A DNA stretch of 64,000 nt from Mucilaginibacter jinjuensis (lineage in GTDB: Bacteria > Bacteroidota > Bacteroidia > Sphingobacteriales > Sphingobacteriaceae): the NCBI RefSeq assembly GCF_028596025.1, contig NZ_CP117167.1, positions 2,604,001 to 2,668,000 of the forward strand. Reading direction: 5' to 3'. Positions 44,317 to 54,055 of the stretch are shown one piece after another; positions within the stretch are counted from its first letter, which is position 1; each line of letters starts with the position of its first letter. The translations under genes were made by a program, and so were the position numbers. The notes beneath the pieces are model-generated. The model worked only from the letters and a program-made list of their open reading frames with translations. It was not told the DNA's origin and did not search any database.

Positions 44317-44859
44317 TTGAGACGATTTATTGCCATATTACTTTTAGGTATACACCTGTTTACAACGGGCGGTTACTCTATCGTATTTGAGTATTTTATC
44401 CATCAATCTGATGTGCAAATTGTAAAAGAGGTTTACGATAACAAGATCGATAAAAAGCTGATCGAGATAAAAATACCGGTACACTTACCCGGTATGCATG
44501 CCTGGCCGCGTTACGAAAAAATACAGGGCCAGATAGAACTTAAAGGTACCTATTATAATTACGTGAGGCTTAAAATGAGCCCCGATACTTTGGCCATGCT
44601 TTGTATCCCAAATACAGCAAAAACAAGGCTGGTTAGGGCTAACGTAATTATGGCTAAAGAGATTAACGATGTGCCAATGGGTAAAAAAGCTCATGACACC
44701 AGTAAAAAATCTATTGATGCACCTTATGAGTATGTAGCATTGAATTACCAGTTTACGGCCACTCCTGTGCTGCTTAAAAAGGAATATATTAATGCGTATT
44801 CCAGCCTGCTGAACCCATTTGTAGAAACACGTGGGCAACCACCCAATTTCAGTTGTTAA
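44317..44859 (+). CDS. Uncharacterised secreted or membrane-anchored protein
   Basis: A 180-residue protein with N-terminal hydrophobic signal MRRFIAILLLGIHLFTTGGYS, then a soluble domain with VKEVYDNKIDKKLIEIKIPVH and LPGMHAWPRYEKIQGQIEL. The only plausible start is TTG at 44317: an in-frame stop lies at 44269 and no ATG lies between. A hairpin CAGGT-ACCTG (45010-45028) and then a beta-barrel gene follow. No family was recognised with confidence; similar proteins in Bacteroidota sit next to metal- or oxidase-related genes, which is only a weak hint. Confidence 0.55.
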   Translation: MRRFIAILLLGIHLFTTGGYSIVFEYFIHQSDVQIVKEVYDNKIDKKLIEIKIPVHLPGMHAWPRYEKIQGQIELKGTYYNYVRLKMSPDTLAMLCIPNTAKTRLVRANVIMAKEINDVPMGKKAHDTSKKSIDAPYEYVALNYQFTATPVLLKKEYINAYSSLLNPFVETRGQPPNFSC

Positions 44860-45119
44860 ACTCCTTTTTATTTGCTGATCTAATGCTTTTTGCAGCCGTA
44901 TAATCGTGTGCGGAATTACATTTTCCATCAGCTTACACAGACCCTTAGTTTCGCTTTACCGGTTATGTATTAGGCGCTAATATTTAGTGTTGTAATATAT
45001 TATTTGATGCAGGTGTTTTTTATACCTGTAAGCCCGCCGTTATGTTGCGCATCCTGCCCGTCTGTTCCGGTACTATTTATCAGTTTGGTTTAACAACAAT
45101 TCAATTACTACTATTTGAG

Positions 45120-46226
45120 ATGAAATTTACTTTAAAAGTTCTTGCAGTTTCTGCAATGTTTATCAGCGCATTATATACTAACAAAGTTTCGGCACAGGGT
45201 TGTGTGGCTATCCGCAGCACAGGTGGCTTATGTACCATGGATGAGCATCCCGATAGTACTACTAACAATGGTAGCTGGCTGTTTAACAGCAATAGCCGTT
45301 ACTATAGGTCATTCCGCCATTTTATTGGTACACAAGAACAAAAACAACGTATTGAGCAAGGTACCAATGTAATTAACCACGCTTATACTAACGACCTTTC
45401 ATTGACCCGTATTTTCAACAACCGCTGGTCGGTTGCATTAGATGTGCCAGTTATTGCCAATAGCCGCTCATCATTATACGAGCACGGCGGTACAGAGCGC
45501 CACGAAACCCATTCATTCGGTGTGGGTGATATCCGTTTTACTACCTACGCCTGGTTATTGAACCCGCAAAAAAATCCGAAAGGAAATATCCAGGCAGGTT
45601 TGGGTATTAAGTTTGCCACAGGTAATTACAATTACCAGGATTACTTTTACAATGTTGGCCCCGGTGGTACACGCCGTTTAGGCCCGGTTGACCAATCGAT
45701 CCAGTTGGGTGATGGCGGTACCGGTTTTACTACCGAATTAAATGCTTACTATAACTTCAGCCATAAATTTGGCTTGTATGGTAACTTCTACTACCTGTTT
45801 AGTCCGCGCGAGGTAAATGGTACATCAAGTGCCCGTGGCGGCGTGCCAAGCGCAGCAACAGTAGCCAATACCAGCGATGTAATGAGTGTGCCCGATCAGT
45901 ACCTTTTAAGAGGAGGAGCAAGTTACGCAGTATCTAAATTTGCATTTACACTGGGTGTGCGCGATGAGTGTCTGCCGGCTCATGACTTAATTGGCGGTAG
46001 CGCAGGTTTCCGCAGACCGGGTTATATTATTTCGGCAGAGCCGGGTGTAACTTACCACGTTCATAACTTATCGTTGTATTTATACGTACCGGTAGCCGTG
46101 GTGCGCGACAGGACCACAAGTTTTGCAGATCACATTACTACCGAGTTAACCGGCGTGCCAACACATGGCGATGCAGCCTTTGCTGATTATGCCATCAATT
46201 TAGGAATAACATACAGATTGAAATAG
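45120..46226 (+). CDS. Outer-membrane beta-barrel (transporter-like) protein
   Basis: A 368-residue protein with signal MKFTLKVLAVSAMFISALYTNKVSAQ; the earlier in-frame ATG at 45042 would bury this signal, so 45120 is used. The mature part alternates short amphipathic strands with turns (RWSVALDVPVIANS, DIRFTTYAWLL, LYGNFYYLFSPREV, FAFTLGVRDECLPAH) and ends YAINLGITYRLK, as in outer-membrane barrels. An N-terminal GCVAIRSTGGLC adds two Cys. It is likely a porin-like or DUF-type outer-membrane protein; the substrate is unknown. Confidence 0.65.
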   Translation: MKFTLKVLAVSAMFISALYTNKVSAQGCVAIRSTGGLCTMDEHPDSTTNNGSWLFNSNSRYYRSFRHFIGTQEQKQRIEQGTNVINHAYTNDLSLTRIFNNRWSVALDVPVIANSRSSLYEHGGTERHETHSFGVGDIRFTTYAWLLNPQKNPKGNIQAGLGIKFATGNYNYQDYFYNVGPGGTRRLGPVDQSIQLGDGGTGFTTELNAYYNFSHKFGLYGNFYYLFSPREVNGTSSARGGVPSAATVANTSDVMSVPDQYLLRGGASYAVSKFAFTLGVRDECLPAHDLIGGSAGFRRPGYIISAEPGVTYHVHNLSLYLYVPVAVVRDRTTSFADHITTELTGVPTHGDAAFADYAINLGITYRLK

Positions 46227-46287
46227 TGCTGATTAGCACATGAGTTTAGATGGGCAGGAGTGAGATCCCTGCTCATAGTTGATTAAC

Positions 46288-46324
46288 GTAAAAAGGCCGG
46301 GGATGAGATCCCGGCCTTTTTCTG
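46288..46324. terminator. Strong intrinsic terminator
   Basis: AAAAAGGCCGGG pairs perfectly with CCCGGCCTTTTT around GATGAGAT. A weaker related hairpin (GCAGG-AGTGAGAT-CCCTGC) lies just upstream. Confidence 0.9.
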
Positions 46325-46377
46325 TTTTATATGGGATTGTATTTTGATATTTAACCTATAGCAATGTCTAAAGTTTT

Positions 46378-46516
46378 GTCATTTCGAATCCTTGGAGGGT
46401 AGGGGATGTGTAGTGCAGGGATGAGAAATCTTATACGATATACATTGACGCAAGGCGCAGAAGATTTCTCCTCACCGTCGGTCGCGCAATCCCCCAACTG
46501 GTTCGTTCGAAAAGAC
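46378..46516. repeat. Hairpin repeat, GTCATTTCGAA subfamily
   Basis: The ends GTCATTTCGAA and TTCGAAAAGAC are inverted; an inner stem is GAGAAATCTT / AAGATTTCTC. It is longer and more degenerate than the other GTCAT elements. Confidence 0.65.
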
Positions 46517-46578
46517 AAAGTTTATAAAATTGCAATAGCACTCATGCAACAATAACCCAATAACCAACAACTAACTCA

Positions 46579-47472
46579 TCACAACGTCAACTCTTCATAA
46601 GCCGCAGTTAAACTGCGCTCAATACCGGTTCCCTGCCATTCGGTTACACCAGGGATTGCTGTTGCGGCAATAATATCAGCTTTGGTTTTGCCATTGTTAA
46701 TTTCGCCCTGTACAAAGCTTACCAGTTTTTCCATATAATCCTGCATGGCTTTCAGGTCGTCCAGTGTGCCGGTTACTTTTTCAGGATCGAAGGCATGGCC
46801 GAAAACAAACAGGGTATCCTTATCAAACTGTTTTTGTGCTTTTTCCAATACTTGTGCCCAGTTTACAACAGATGCACCTGCTTTACGGTCAACAAACGGA
46901 TAGCGACGGTTAAAAACCAGGTCGCCGGTGTGCACTATGTTTGCGTTTTCGAAATGGATCATGGTATCGCCATTGGTATGGCCTGCACCCCAGTAGTAAG
47001 TTTTTATTTTTTCGTCGCCCACTTTTATCTTCCAGCGGTCGGTATAAGTAATATCGGGGTATAATTGTTTGTCTTCTGTTTTGCTTTCAACAGCGGCCGC
47101 CTTTTGGTTCTTAAGCGAGTTTTCGTGCGCAGCCACGTGCTTAACTATACCTTTAAAAGAAATATTGCCAGAGGTATGGTCGCCGTGATGGTGCGTATTG
47201 ATGAGGTACTGAAAAGGTTTGTCCGATTGCTTTTTCAGCTCTGCAATCAAGTCTTTTGCCGAATCCGGAAATTCGGCATCAACCACCACAATGCCATCTT
47301 TGTTGGATAGCCATGCAATGGTACCGCCCTGTTCGGCAAATATGCCCACGTTGTTTCTCAGTGGTTTAAACTGATACGGGGCTGCTGCTATAGATGCCAG
47401 TGCTTTATTGCCGGATATGGCCAGCGCAGCCAGTGATAATGCGCTTGATGAGATAAATTGACGACGTTTCAT
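46579..47472 (-). CDS. MBL-fold metallo-hydrolase, exported
   Basis: A 297-residue metallo-beta-lactamase-fold hydrolase. Metal ligands lie in NTHHHGDHTSG, GAGHTNGD, VHTGDLVF and VFGHAFD, the glyoxalase-II-like set. The N-terminus MKRRQFISSSALSLAALAISGNKALA resembles a twin-arginine signal. The Asp in HTGD where B1 enzymes have Cys argues against a true carbapenemase. The substrate is unknown. It is divergent from the creatininase gene. Confidence 0.85.
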   Translation of the reverse strand: MKRRQFISSSALSLAALAISGNKALASIAAAPYQFKPLRNNVGIFAEQGGTIAWLSNKDGIVVVDAEFPDSAKDLIAELKKQSDKPFQYLINTHHHGDHTSGNISFKGIVKHVAAHENSLKNQKAAAVESKTEDKQLYPDITYTDRWKIKVGDEKIKTYYWGAGHTNGDTMIHFENANIVHTGDLVFNRRYPFVDRKAGASVVNWAQVLEKAQKQFDKDTLFVFGHAFDPEKVTGTLDDLKAMQDYMEKLVSFVQGEINNGKTKADIIAATAIPGVTEWQGTGIERSLTAAYEELTL

Positions 47473-47526
47473 AAGTGACGCTAATATACATTGGCGCTGT
47501 CAGATTTTGAATACGTGTAATGTAAA

Positions 47527-47554
47527 TTGTTACCTGTACAATAGGGTAACTTTC
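47527..47554 (+). promoter_or_regulatory. Putative promoter of the creatininase-family gene
   Basis: TTG (47527-47529) is followed after 17 bp by TAACTTTC (47547-47554), one mismatch from TAnnTTTG. A start near 47561 would give a leader of about 35 nt. Confidence 0.4.
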
Positions 47555-47595
47555 GTTATCACTTGCTAAATTACATCCATCAATTAACCAATTTT

Positions 47596-48465
47596 ATGAA
47601 AAACCTTTTACTTGTATTAGCCCTGCTATTATGCGGCAGTGCTTTCGCGCAACAATTACCAACCCGCTGGGACGAGCTTAGCGCTGTAGAATGGCCCGCA
47701 GCCCTCGAAAAATCATCACAAACCTGTGTATTACCTATCGGGATACTGGAAAAACATGGGCCGCATTCGCCATTAGGTAATGATTTAATCCACGTACGCG
47801 AAATTGCTGCTCGCGTGGTGAAGAACGAATATGCCGTAGTTTTCCCCGACTATTTTTACGGACAAATTAACGAAGCACGCCAGCAATACGGCACATTCGC
47901 ATTGCCTGCCAACCTGATTATGCAATTGCTGGAAGCCACCTGCGATGAAATTGCCCGCAACGGGTTCAAGAAGATCATCATTATTAACGGTCATGGCGGC
48001 AACCCTGAGTTCATTGAGTTTTTTATGCAGAACCTGCTGAACAAGCGCCATAATTACGCCGTGTACTTTTACACACCAGGAAACGATCCCGAATTTCAGA
48101 AAGAATATAAAAAGCTGAGCAAAACTGATCCATCAACTGATTTGCACGCCGGGGAACGCGAAACCTCAACCATGCTATACCTTCGCCCGGACCTGATCCA
48201 TGTAGAAAAAGGTACCGAGCAATCTGGAGCTGACCAAAAACGCCTGCACTTAACCAACCTGTACACCCCAATCTGGTGGTATGCATCATTCCCTAACCAC
48301 TATGCAGGCCAGGGCGATAAAGCAACCAAAGAGCTGGGTAAGCTAATAGTAGACCATGAAATCGCCGGTTTTACTGATGCCCTGAAACAGGTAAAGGCTG
48401 ATACACAAACCCTTAAATTGCAGAATGAGTATTTTGATAGGGTGGATAGTTTAGGGCGAAAATAG
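47596..48465 (+). CDS. Creatininase family protein, exported
   Basis: A 289-residue amidohydrolase of the creatininase/MftE/FAPy-deformylase fold. Metal ligands are visible as Glu and His in LEKHGPHSPLGND, Asp in that block, His in NGHGGNPEF and Glu in LHAGERETSTM. The start at 47596 gives signal MKNLLLVLALLLCGSAFAQ; an earlier in-frame start would precede it. Export is unusual for creatininases and suggests a periplasmic cyclic-amide or peptide substrate. Confidence 0.85.
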   Translation: MKNLLLVLALLLCGSAFAQQLPTRWDELSAVEWPAALEKSSQTCVLPIGILEKHGPHSPLGNDLIHVREIAARVVKNEYAVVFPDYFYGQINEARQQYGTFALPANLIMQLLEATCDEIARNGFKKIIIINGHGGNPEFIEFFMQNLLNKRHNYAVYFYTPGNDPEFQKEYKKLSKTDPSTDLHAGERETSTMLYLRPDLIHVEKGTEQSGADQKRLHLTNLYTPIWWYASFPNHYAGQGDKATKELGKLIVDHEIAGFTDALKQVKADTQTLKLQNEYFDRVDSLGRK

Positions 48466-48545
48466 AAGCAAGAATCGAGAATCAAGAAACAAGACAGGAA
48501 ATATCAAATTTGTCATTTTATCTCCCCCCGTCATGTTCTCCACCC

Positions 48546-48656
48546 GTCATGCCGAACTTGTTTCGGCACCCCACGTGCTAAGCATACGATTGCTCAGTAA
48601 AAACTTTTAAAGTCGCATACTTGTCCTGTGGGGTGCTGAAACAAGTTCACTATGAC
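48546..48656. repeat. Hairpin repeat, GTCATGCCGAA subfamily
   Basis: The left arm GTCATGCCGAACTTGTTTCG and following GCACCCCAC pair with a right arm GTGGGGTGCTGAAACAAG...ATGAC. A closely related copy is at 49957-50089. Confidence 0.85.
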
Positions 48657-48670
48657 GTGAAGTATAAAAA

Positions 48671-48702
48671 CAAAAGGCCCGGCAAATTTGCCAGGCCTTT
48701 TG
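48671..48702. terminator. Terminator of the YceI gene
   Basis: CAAAAGGCC pairs with GGCCTTTTG around the perfect palindrome GGCAAATTTGCC; on the minus strand TTTTGTTTTTA follows. Confidence 0.85.
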
Positions 48703-48731
48703 CATTTCGCTGCTTTATATCAGTCGAAAAA

Positions 48732-49307
48732 TTATTTTGCTTTTGCAAACTCGCCATCAACTTTGATGGTAACGTCATCGCTTAACATTGGCGCAGGGAA
48801 CTTGCTGCCGAAGTTAAAATCAGAACGTTTGATAACACCGGTAACCTGGAAGCCTGCATCGTCTGCCTTGCTCATTGGGTTAGTAATGGTGCCGCGGTAC
48901 CAAACATCTAAAGTAACGGGTTTTGTAGTGCCGTGGATGGTTAAGTTACCTGTAACCTTAAATTTGCCTGCGCCTGCAGCTTTAACGCTGGTGCTGGTAA
49001 ATGTTAATTCAGGGAAGTTAGCAACGTCGAAAAAATCGGCGCTTTGTAAATGTTGGTCGCGCATGTCAACGCCGGTCCATACAGAGGCAGTTTTGGCAAC
49101 CAACTCAAATTTAGCATCGCTGAAATCAGCTTTTGAAGCAGTGATCTTAGCGTCGAAATCTTTAAATAAGCCGCTCACATCAGACACACCTAAGTGGGTG
49201 ATGGTAAATTTTGCCTGCGAATGCATTTTGTCATTCGTCCAGGTGGTTTGTGCAAATAATGCAGTTTGCATTAATGCTAATGCGAAAAGTAAAACTAATT
49301 TTTTCAT
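48732..49307 (-). CDS. YceI family periplasmic protein
   Basis: A 191-residue lipocalin-like protein of the YceI family, with signal MKKLVLLFALALMQTALFAQ. Family features include DKMHSQAKFTITHLGVSDVSG, the conserved LQSADFFDVANFPELTF and VTGNLTIHGTTKPVTL, and GVIKRSDFNFG. YceI proteins bind polyisoprenoids in a beta-barrel pocket; the physiological role is unclear. Confidence 0.92.
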   Translation of the reverse strand: MKKLVLLFALALMQTALFAQTTWTNDKMHSQAKFTITHLGVSDVSGLFKDFDAKITASKADFSDAKFELVAKTASVWTGVDMRDQHLQSADFFDVANFPELTFTSTSVKAAGAGKFKVTGNLTIHGTTKPVTLDVWYRGTITNPMSKADDAGFQVTGVIKRSDFNFGSKFPAPMLSDDVTIKVDGEFAKAK

Positions 49308-49342
49308 GACGGATCGATTTTGATTTTTGTGTTTGAATGTAA

Positions 49343-49350
49343 CAAATATA
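49343..49350 (-). promoter_or_regulatory. Putative -7 box of the YceI promoter
   Basis: TATATTTG on the minus strand, a perfect TAnnTTTG match, about 36 bp before the ATG; no good -33 element was seen. Confidence 0.5.
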
Positions 49351-49488
49351 CTGTTTAAAGTAAATGTTATAACATCTATTTTCGAAAAATAGAATCAGGA
49401 ATCAAGAGCCAGGAATCATGACAAAAAATGAAAACAACTGTTGCGCCCCGCAATTAATACACGTAATGTGTTTTATAAACCTTTGCAA

Positions 49489-49911
49489 ATGAGAGCTAAA
49501 ACAATTTTATACCTGTTAGTGCCAGTCGTAATTTCGGCATGCAGTAAATCAAACGAAGTACCGGGTTCTGCCTCAATTATTGGCAGCTGGAAATTTGAAT
49601 CATCTTATTATGTAACGATAGCCGGCACTAAAATAACGCAGGCAGATGCCGCTAAGCCGGTGATATTAAATTTCAATAACACTTTATACAGCACAACGGT
49701 AGCAGGTAAACTTACCACAGGTGGTAATTATACACTTTTAGATAAGTACCAGTATGCCCCGGGCTACTATATTACTAATGTTTTGGAGCTTGATAGTATT
49801 ATTGCCGGTAAGTATGCCATACACCGTGGTAACCCGGATACACTATCGATTAGCGATATTAACCCTGGCCCGGATAATGGGTTCGGGGCTACGTATTTGA
49901 GGGTGAAGTAG
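49489..49911 (+). CDS. Small lipoprotein, lipocalin-like
   Basis: A 140-residue lipoprotein with signal MRAKTILYLLVPVVISACSK (lipobox Cys18). The mature part begins IIGSWKFESSYYVT, the GxW pattern that opens many lipocalin-like Bacteroidota lipoproteins, and ends ATYLRVK. The start at 49489 is chosen over TTG 49441 because of the signal peptide. Function unknown. Confidence 0.7.
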   Translation: MRAKTILYLLVPVVISACSKSNEVPGSASIIGSWKFESSYYVTIAGTKITQADAAKPVILNFNNTLYSTTVAGKLTTGGNYTLLDKYQYAPGYYITNVLELDSIIAGKYAIHRGNPDTLSISDINPGPDNGFGATYLRVK

Positions 49912-50649
49912 GCTTTAAGCAAATCAAGACTTCTCCTTGCTTCGAATTATTCACCCGTCATGCCGAATTTATTTCGGCACCCCACATGCTAAGTTCATAA
50001 GCTATTAATCGGTAGCAATCTTCGTTTTCAGAGCTTCGTTGTATGTTTGCAACTTGTCCAGTGGGGTGCCGAAATAAATTCGGCATGACGAAAGATGTAG
50101 AAACGTGAAAATGTAACTCATACCTAAAAGTTAACTAACTGCCAAAATTTTGTCGCTAAAAACGACTTTCGGGTCATTTTAGTGGAACAGGTCACGAATC
50201 CAAAAGTTATCTGATTTACCATTTAATTAATTGTCAAATAAATATAATTATACCATCCGGTATAATACTTACTTTTAAGTCTGTAACATGGAACAGGTGG
50301 AACATGTGGAACGTTTCACTCCAAAATGAGCTTGCGTTAAGGATAGGAGTGTAAAGCCCGGAGCGTAGCGAGGACTTGTAACGGATAGCCTGGCCTGCCG
50401 ATAGGCGGGAACGCCCATGTTAATTAGTGAATGAGTGAGTTTTGAATGAGTGAGTAAGTGCCTTATTTAAGGTAATGCCTATCGATACAGGGATTGCTTC
50501 GTTCCTCGCAATGACGTAATTTGAGTAAATCCGAAATCGAAATTCCGACATCCGAAATCATATTTCTCTCCACACCCTTCAAATTTTTCCACACGTGCCG
50601 TAAATACCCGCATAAGGAGTTAACTTTACCCCTTAAATTTAAAATCCGT
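49912..50649. other. 738-bp intergenic region upstream of mutS
   Basis: It contains a hairpin repeat (49957-50089), the dyad TATACC-ATCC-GGTATA (50249-50264), three tandem 9-mers GGAACAGGT/GGAACATGT/GGAACGTTT (50290-50316) plus a single copy at 50184, a GC-richer segment (50351-50410), a half hairpin element (50490-50515) and an ATTTCGGATTT-type repeat (50524-50563). I see no gene. Confidence 0.7.
49957..50089. repeat. Hairpin repeat, GTCATGCCGAA subfamily
   Basis: A 133-bp element with perfect 29-bp arms, the left starting GTCATGCCGAATTTATTTCG and the right ending TAAATTCGGCATGAC. The loop is long and unstructured. Confidence 0.9.
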
Positions 50650-53259
50650 TTGGCAAAAACCGCTACTAAAGAAACGCCGCTAATGCAGCAATACAACGAG
50701 ATTAAGGCCAAGTATCCTGGTGCTTTGCTCTTGTTCCGCGTTGGCGATTTTTACGAAACATTTGGCTCTGATGCCGTCAAAGCTGCAGGTATTCTGGGCA
50801 TCACTTTAACCAGGCGCGCTAACGGTGCTGCCACGCATATCGAACTGGCAGGGTTTCCGCACCATTCGATAGAGACGTATCTGCCTAAATTGGTAAGAGC
50901 CGGTCAGCGGGTGGCTATCTGCGATCAGTTAGAAGATCCCAAGACAACCAAGACAATTGTAAAACGCGGTGTTACCGAACTGGTTACGCCCGGCGTGGCC
51001 ACTAATGATAATATACTGCAACAAAAGCGTAATAACTACCTGGCCTCGTTATACTTCGAGAAAAACAGCATTGGTATTGCGTTGCTTGATATTTCTACCG
51101 GAGAATTTTTAACGGCACAAGGAAATACGGGCTATATAGATAAACTGCTGCAAAGCTTTGCGCCAAGTGAGGTGATTTATCCAAGAACCCGTACCCAGGA
51201 TTTTAAGGAAACCTTCGGCGATCGCTTTTATACCTATACCCTCGACGACTGGCCTTACAGCGGCGACTACGCGCAGGAAACTTTACTGAAACATTTCGGT
51301 GTAAAATCGCTCAAAGGTTTCGGTATCGATAGATTGAATCTGGGGATAGTAGCGGCCGGTGTGGCGATACATTACCTAAACGAGACCGAGCATCGTAAGC
51401 TACAGCATATTTCTGCCATTTCGCGGATTGAAGAAGACCGTCACCTGTGGCTCGACCGTTTCAGTATCCGTAACCTCGAACTGATTGGCTCGCCTAATGA
51501 AAATGCGATAACACTGGCCGATGTGTTGGATCATACCTGTTCGCCGATGGGTGCACGTTTGCTGCGCCGTTGGATTGTGATGCCGCTAAAGGAAATTAAA
51601 CCCATTACCGACAGGCTGAATGTAGTTGAGCACCTGATGGCTCATGAAGGACTGCGCGAAGAACTAAAACAAAATATACGCCAGATAGGCGACCTGGAAA
51701 GGCTGATTTCAAAGATCGGTTTGCAGAAGGCGAACCCGAGAGAAGTGAGTCAGCTGAAACGGGCATTATCTGCTATTGATGCCATTAAAGGTATGTGCAG
51801 CCAGGCCGAAAGCGAACCGCTGAAGGCCATAGGAGAGCAACTGAATCCTTGTACCATTATTTGCGAAAAGATAGGGAAGGAGCTTAACCCCGAACCGCCG
51901 GTAATGATTGCCAAGGGCGGTGTTATGGCCGAAGGGATTAATGACGAACTTGACCGCCTGCGTAAAATTGCGTTCGGTGGAAAGGGTTATTTGCTGGAGA
52001 TTCAGAAACGTGAGGCAGAGGCGACAGGGATACCGTCGTTAAAGGTTTCGTTCAATAACGTATTTGGTTATTATTTGGAGGTTACCCATTCGCACAGGGA
52101 TAAGGTACCTTCGGAGTGGATCCGTAAACAAACGCTGGTTAATGCCGAGCGCTATATTACCCCCGAACTAAAAGAATACGAAGAACAGATTTTAGGCGCC
52201 GAAGAAAAGATCCTGGCTTTAGAAACCAGGCTTTACAATGAGTTGCTTTATGCCCTTACCGAATATATTAAACCGATACAATTAAACGCGCAACTGATTG
52301 CCCGTTTGGATGTATTGCTGAACTTTGCCACCATATCTGAGAAAAACTACTACGTAAAACCTCAGATCAATGATAGCCGTGTAATTGATATTAAGGGCGG
52401 CCGTCACCCTGTTATTGAGCAAAACTTGCCGCCGGGCGAGGCATATATTACCAATGATGTTTTCCTGGACTCAGAGTCGCAGCAGATCATCATTATTACA
52501 GGTCCCAATATGGCGGGTAAATCGGCCTTGTTAAGACAAACCGGTTTAATTGTGCTGATGGCACAAATGGGTTGTTTTGTACCCGCTAAAGAGGCTTCGA
52601 TAGGGGTGGTAGATAAGATCTTTACGCGTGTGGGTGCATCGGATAACCTTTCGTCGGGCGAATCAACCTTTATGGTGGAGATGAACGAGACGGCCAGTAT
52701 CCTCAATAATATTTCGGACAGGAGCTTAATCCTGCTGGATGAGATTGGCCGTGGTACATCAACTTATGATGGTATTTCCATAGCCTGGGCTATAGCCGAA
52801 TATCTGCACGGGCATCCAACCGCACATGCCAAAACCTTGTTTGCAACTCACTACCACGAGTTGAATGAACTGAGCAATTCGTTCCCGCGCATTAAAAACT
52901 TTAATGTTACGGTGAAAGAGGTTGGCCATCAGATCATCTTCCTGCGTAAACTGGTGCCGGGTGGTAGCGAGCATAGTTTTGGTATCCATGTGGCTAAACT
53001 GGCCGGTATGCCACCAAAGGTACTGGCTCGCGCTAACGATATCCTCAAAAAACTGGAACATGAACGTACCGGCGGCGAGCATATTAAGGAGAGCATTAAA
53101 AAAGTGCAGAAACAAGCACTACAGTTGCAAATGTTTTCGATAGATGATCCGGTACTGGTTAAAATCCGCGATACGCTTAACAACCTTGATGTAAATACCC
53201 TTACCCCGGTTGAAGCCATGATGAAACTGGATGAGATACAGCGGATGCTGAAGGCGTAA
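50650..53259 (+). CDS. mutS: DNA mismatch repair ATPase MutS
   Basis: An 869-residue MutS. Domain I begins at once with [20 protein letters not shown] and holds the mismatch-wedging Phe-x-Glu (GDFYETFG). The connector, core and clamp domains follow, then the ATPase with Walker [12 protein letters not shown], Walker [15 protein letters not shown] and the signature [25 protein letters not shown] 50650 is preferred as start, because the conserved domain starts about ten codons later; the earlier TTG at 50521 would add a tail encoded by repeat DNA. The only close ATG (50683) would cut into domain I. Confidence 0.95.
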   Translation: MAKTATKETPLMQQYNEIKAKYPGALLLFRVGDFYETFGSDAVKAAGILGITLTRRANGAATHIELAGFPHHSIETYLPKLVRAGQRVAICDQLEDPKTTKTIVKRGVTELVTPGVATNDNILQQKRNNYLASLYFEKNSIGIALLDISTGEFLTAQGNTGYIDKLLQSFAPSEVIYPRTRTQDFKETFGDRFYTYTLDDWPYSGDYAQETLLKHFGVKSLKGFGIDRLNLGIVAAGVAIHYLNETEHRKLQHISAISRIEEDRHLWLDRFSIRNLELIGSPNENAITLADVLDHTCSPMGARLLRRWIVMPLKEIKPITDRLNVVEHLMAHEGLREELKQNIRQIGDLERLISKIGLQKANPREVSQLKRALSAIDAIKGMCSQAESEPLKAIGEQLNPCTIICEKIGKELNPEPPVMIAKGGVMAEGINDELDRLRKIAFGGKGYLLEIQKREAEATGIPSLKVSFNNVFGYYLEVTHSHRDKVPSEWIRKQTLVNAERYITPELKEYEEQILGAEEKILALETRLYNELLYALTEYIKPIQLNAQLIARLDVLLNFATISEKNYYVKPQINDSRVIDIKGGRHPVIEQNLPPGEAYITNDVFLDSESQQIIIITGPNMAGKSALLRQTGLIVLMAQMGCFVPAKEASIGVVDKIFTRVGASDNLSSGESTFMVEMNETASILNNISDRSLILLDEIGRGTSTYDGISIAWAIAEYLHGHPTAHAKTLFATHYHELNELSNSFPRIKNFNVTVKEVGHQIIFLRKLVPGGSEHSFGIHVAKLAGMPPKVLARANDILKKLEHERTGGEHIKESIKKVQKQALQLQMFSIDDPVLVKIRDTLNNLDVNTLTPVEAMMKLDEIQRMLKA

Positions 53260-53263
53260 TGCT

Positions 53264-53413
53264 GGACAAAGGACAGAAGGAGACAAAGAAGCAAAGACTG
53301 AGAGATAAGGGACGGGAAGACAAAGGAGTAAAGACGAAAAGGTAAAGGATCAAAGGACAGACTCATTTTTTTTTCCTTGCTCCTTTATCTTTACTGTCCT
53401 TTTTCTTTCCTCG
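53264..53413. repeat. Purine-rich repeat and inverted repeat after mutS
   Basis: Many short variants of ACAAAGGA / AGACAAAG on the plus strand are followed by T-tract and CCTTGCTCCTTTATC, the complement. The region could terminate mutS transcription. Confidence 0.6.
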
Positions 53414-53474
53414 ATTGTTGATATGTTTATAACATTGCTTTTAACTTGTAATTAAAGCCTGCTAACTTACCCGC

Positions 53475-54050
53475 ATGATTTCGAAACATACCTATCGAAT
53501 TGCATTAATTTTATTATCTGCCATATTGCTGGTTACTTCCTGTAAATCAAAGAAACCTGTTTTAAAGGGCAGCCCCGGCGAGGTAGTTAAGCCACAAGAT
53601 TTTATTGCTGATAAATATGCCGTGATTATGGATGTTAATAAAAGCGATATCCAGAATGGCCGTTTATATAATTTTATTGAGGAATGGACCGGTACACCAT
53701 ATCGCTTTGGTGGTTTGGATAAGAATGGTATCGACTGCTCTGGCCTGGCTTATTTGCTGGAGCAACAGGTATATGGCGTGAACATCCCCCGAATGACCAG
53801 CCAGCAGATCAACGTTATCAAACGTAAATACGAAGATGAGTTACAGGAGGGCGACCTGGTATTTTTCGATTTCGATGGAAAAAAATTTAGCCACGTTGGT
53901 ATTTACCTGCAAAACGGTTATGTAGTACATGCAAGTACCCGTAGAGGGGTAATTATTGTGAAGCTGCGGGATCCATCGATGTACCGCTATTTTTCGCGTG
54001 CGGGTTCTATTATGCAGACTGTAACTGCCGATTCTTCGAACGGGAAATAA
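53475..54050 (+). CDS. NlpC/P60 family lipoprotein (Spr/MepS-like)
   Basis: A 191-residue C40 peptidase anchored as a lipoprotein: signal MISKHTYRIALILLSAILLV then lipobox TSC (Cys23). The catalytic Cys is in GIDCSGLAYLLEQ, His in FSHVGIYL and the third residue His in VVHASTRRG. It matches MepS/Spr-type D,D-endopeptidases that open peptidoglycan crosslinks during growth. The gene stands alone between mutS and a convergent channel gene. Confidence 0.9.
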   Translation: MISKHTYRIALILLSAILLVTSCKSKKPVLKGSPGEVVKPQDFIADKYAVIMDVNKSDIQNGRLYNFIEEWTGTPYRFGGLDKNGIDCSGLAYLLEQQVYGVNIPRMTSQQINVIKRKYEDELQEGDLVFFDFDGKKFSHVGIYLQNGYVVHASTRRGVIIVKLRDPSMYRYFSRAGSIMQTVTADSSNGK

Positions 54051-54055
54051 GCTAT

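Larger units (their letters stand above)
46227..46578. other. 352-bp intergenic region between convergent genes
   Basis: It contains the terminator at 46288-46324 and a hairpin repeat (46378-46516). Nothing else is recognisable. Confidence 0.7.

Noticed and set aside
45042..45119. Longer start of the beta-barrel protein at ATG 45042
   Set aside because: It would place 26 residues before a clear signal peptide that starts at 45120.
46579..47472. MBL protein as a carbapenemase
   Set aside because: The ligand set is glyoxalase-II-like with Asp where B1 beta-lactamases have Cys; a general hydrolase is more likely.
50521..50649. N-terminal extension of MutS from TTG 50521
   Set aside because: The extra 43 codons are encoded by ATTTCGGATTT-type repeat and leader sequence, and MutS homologues begin close to the TTG at 50650.
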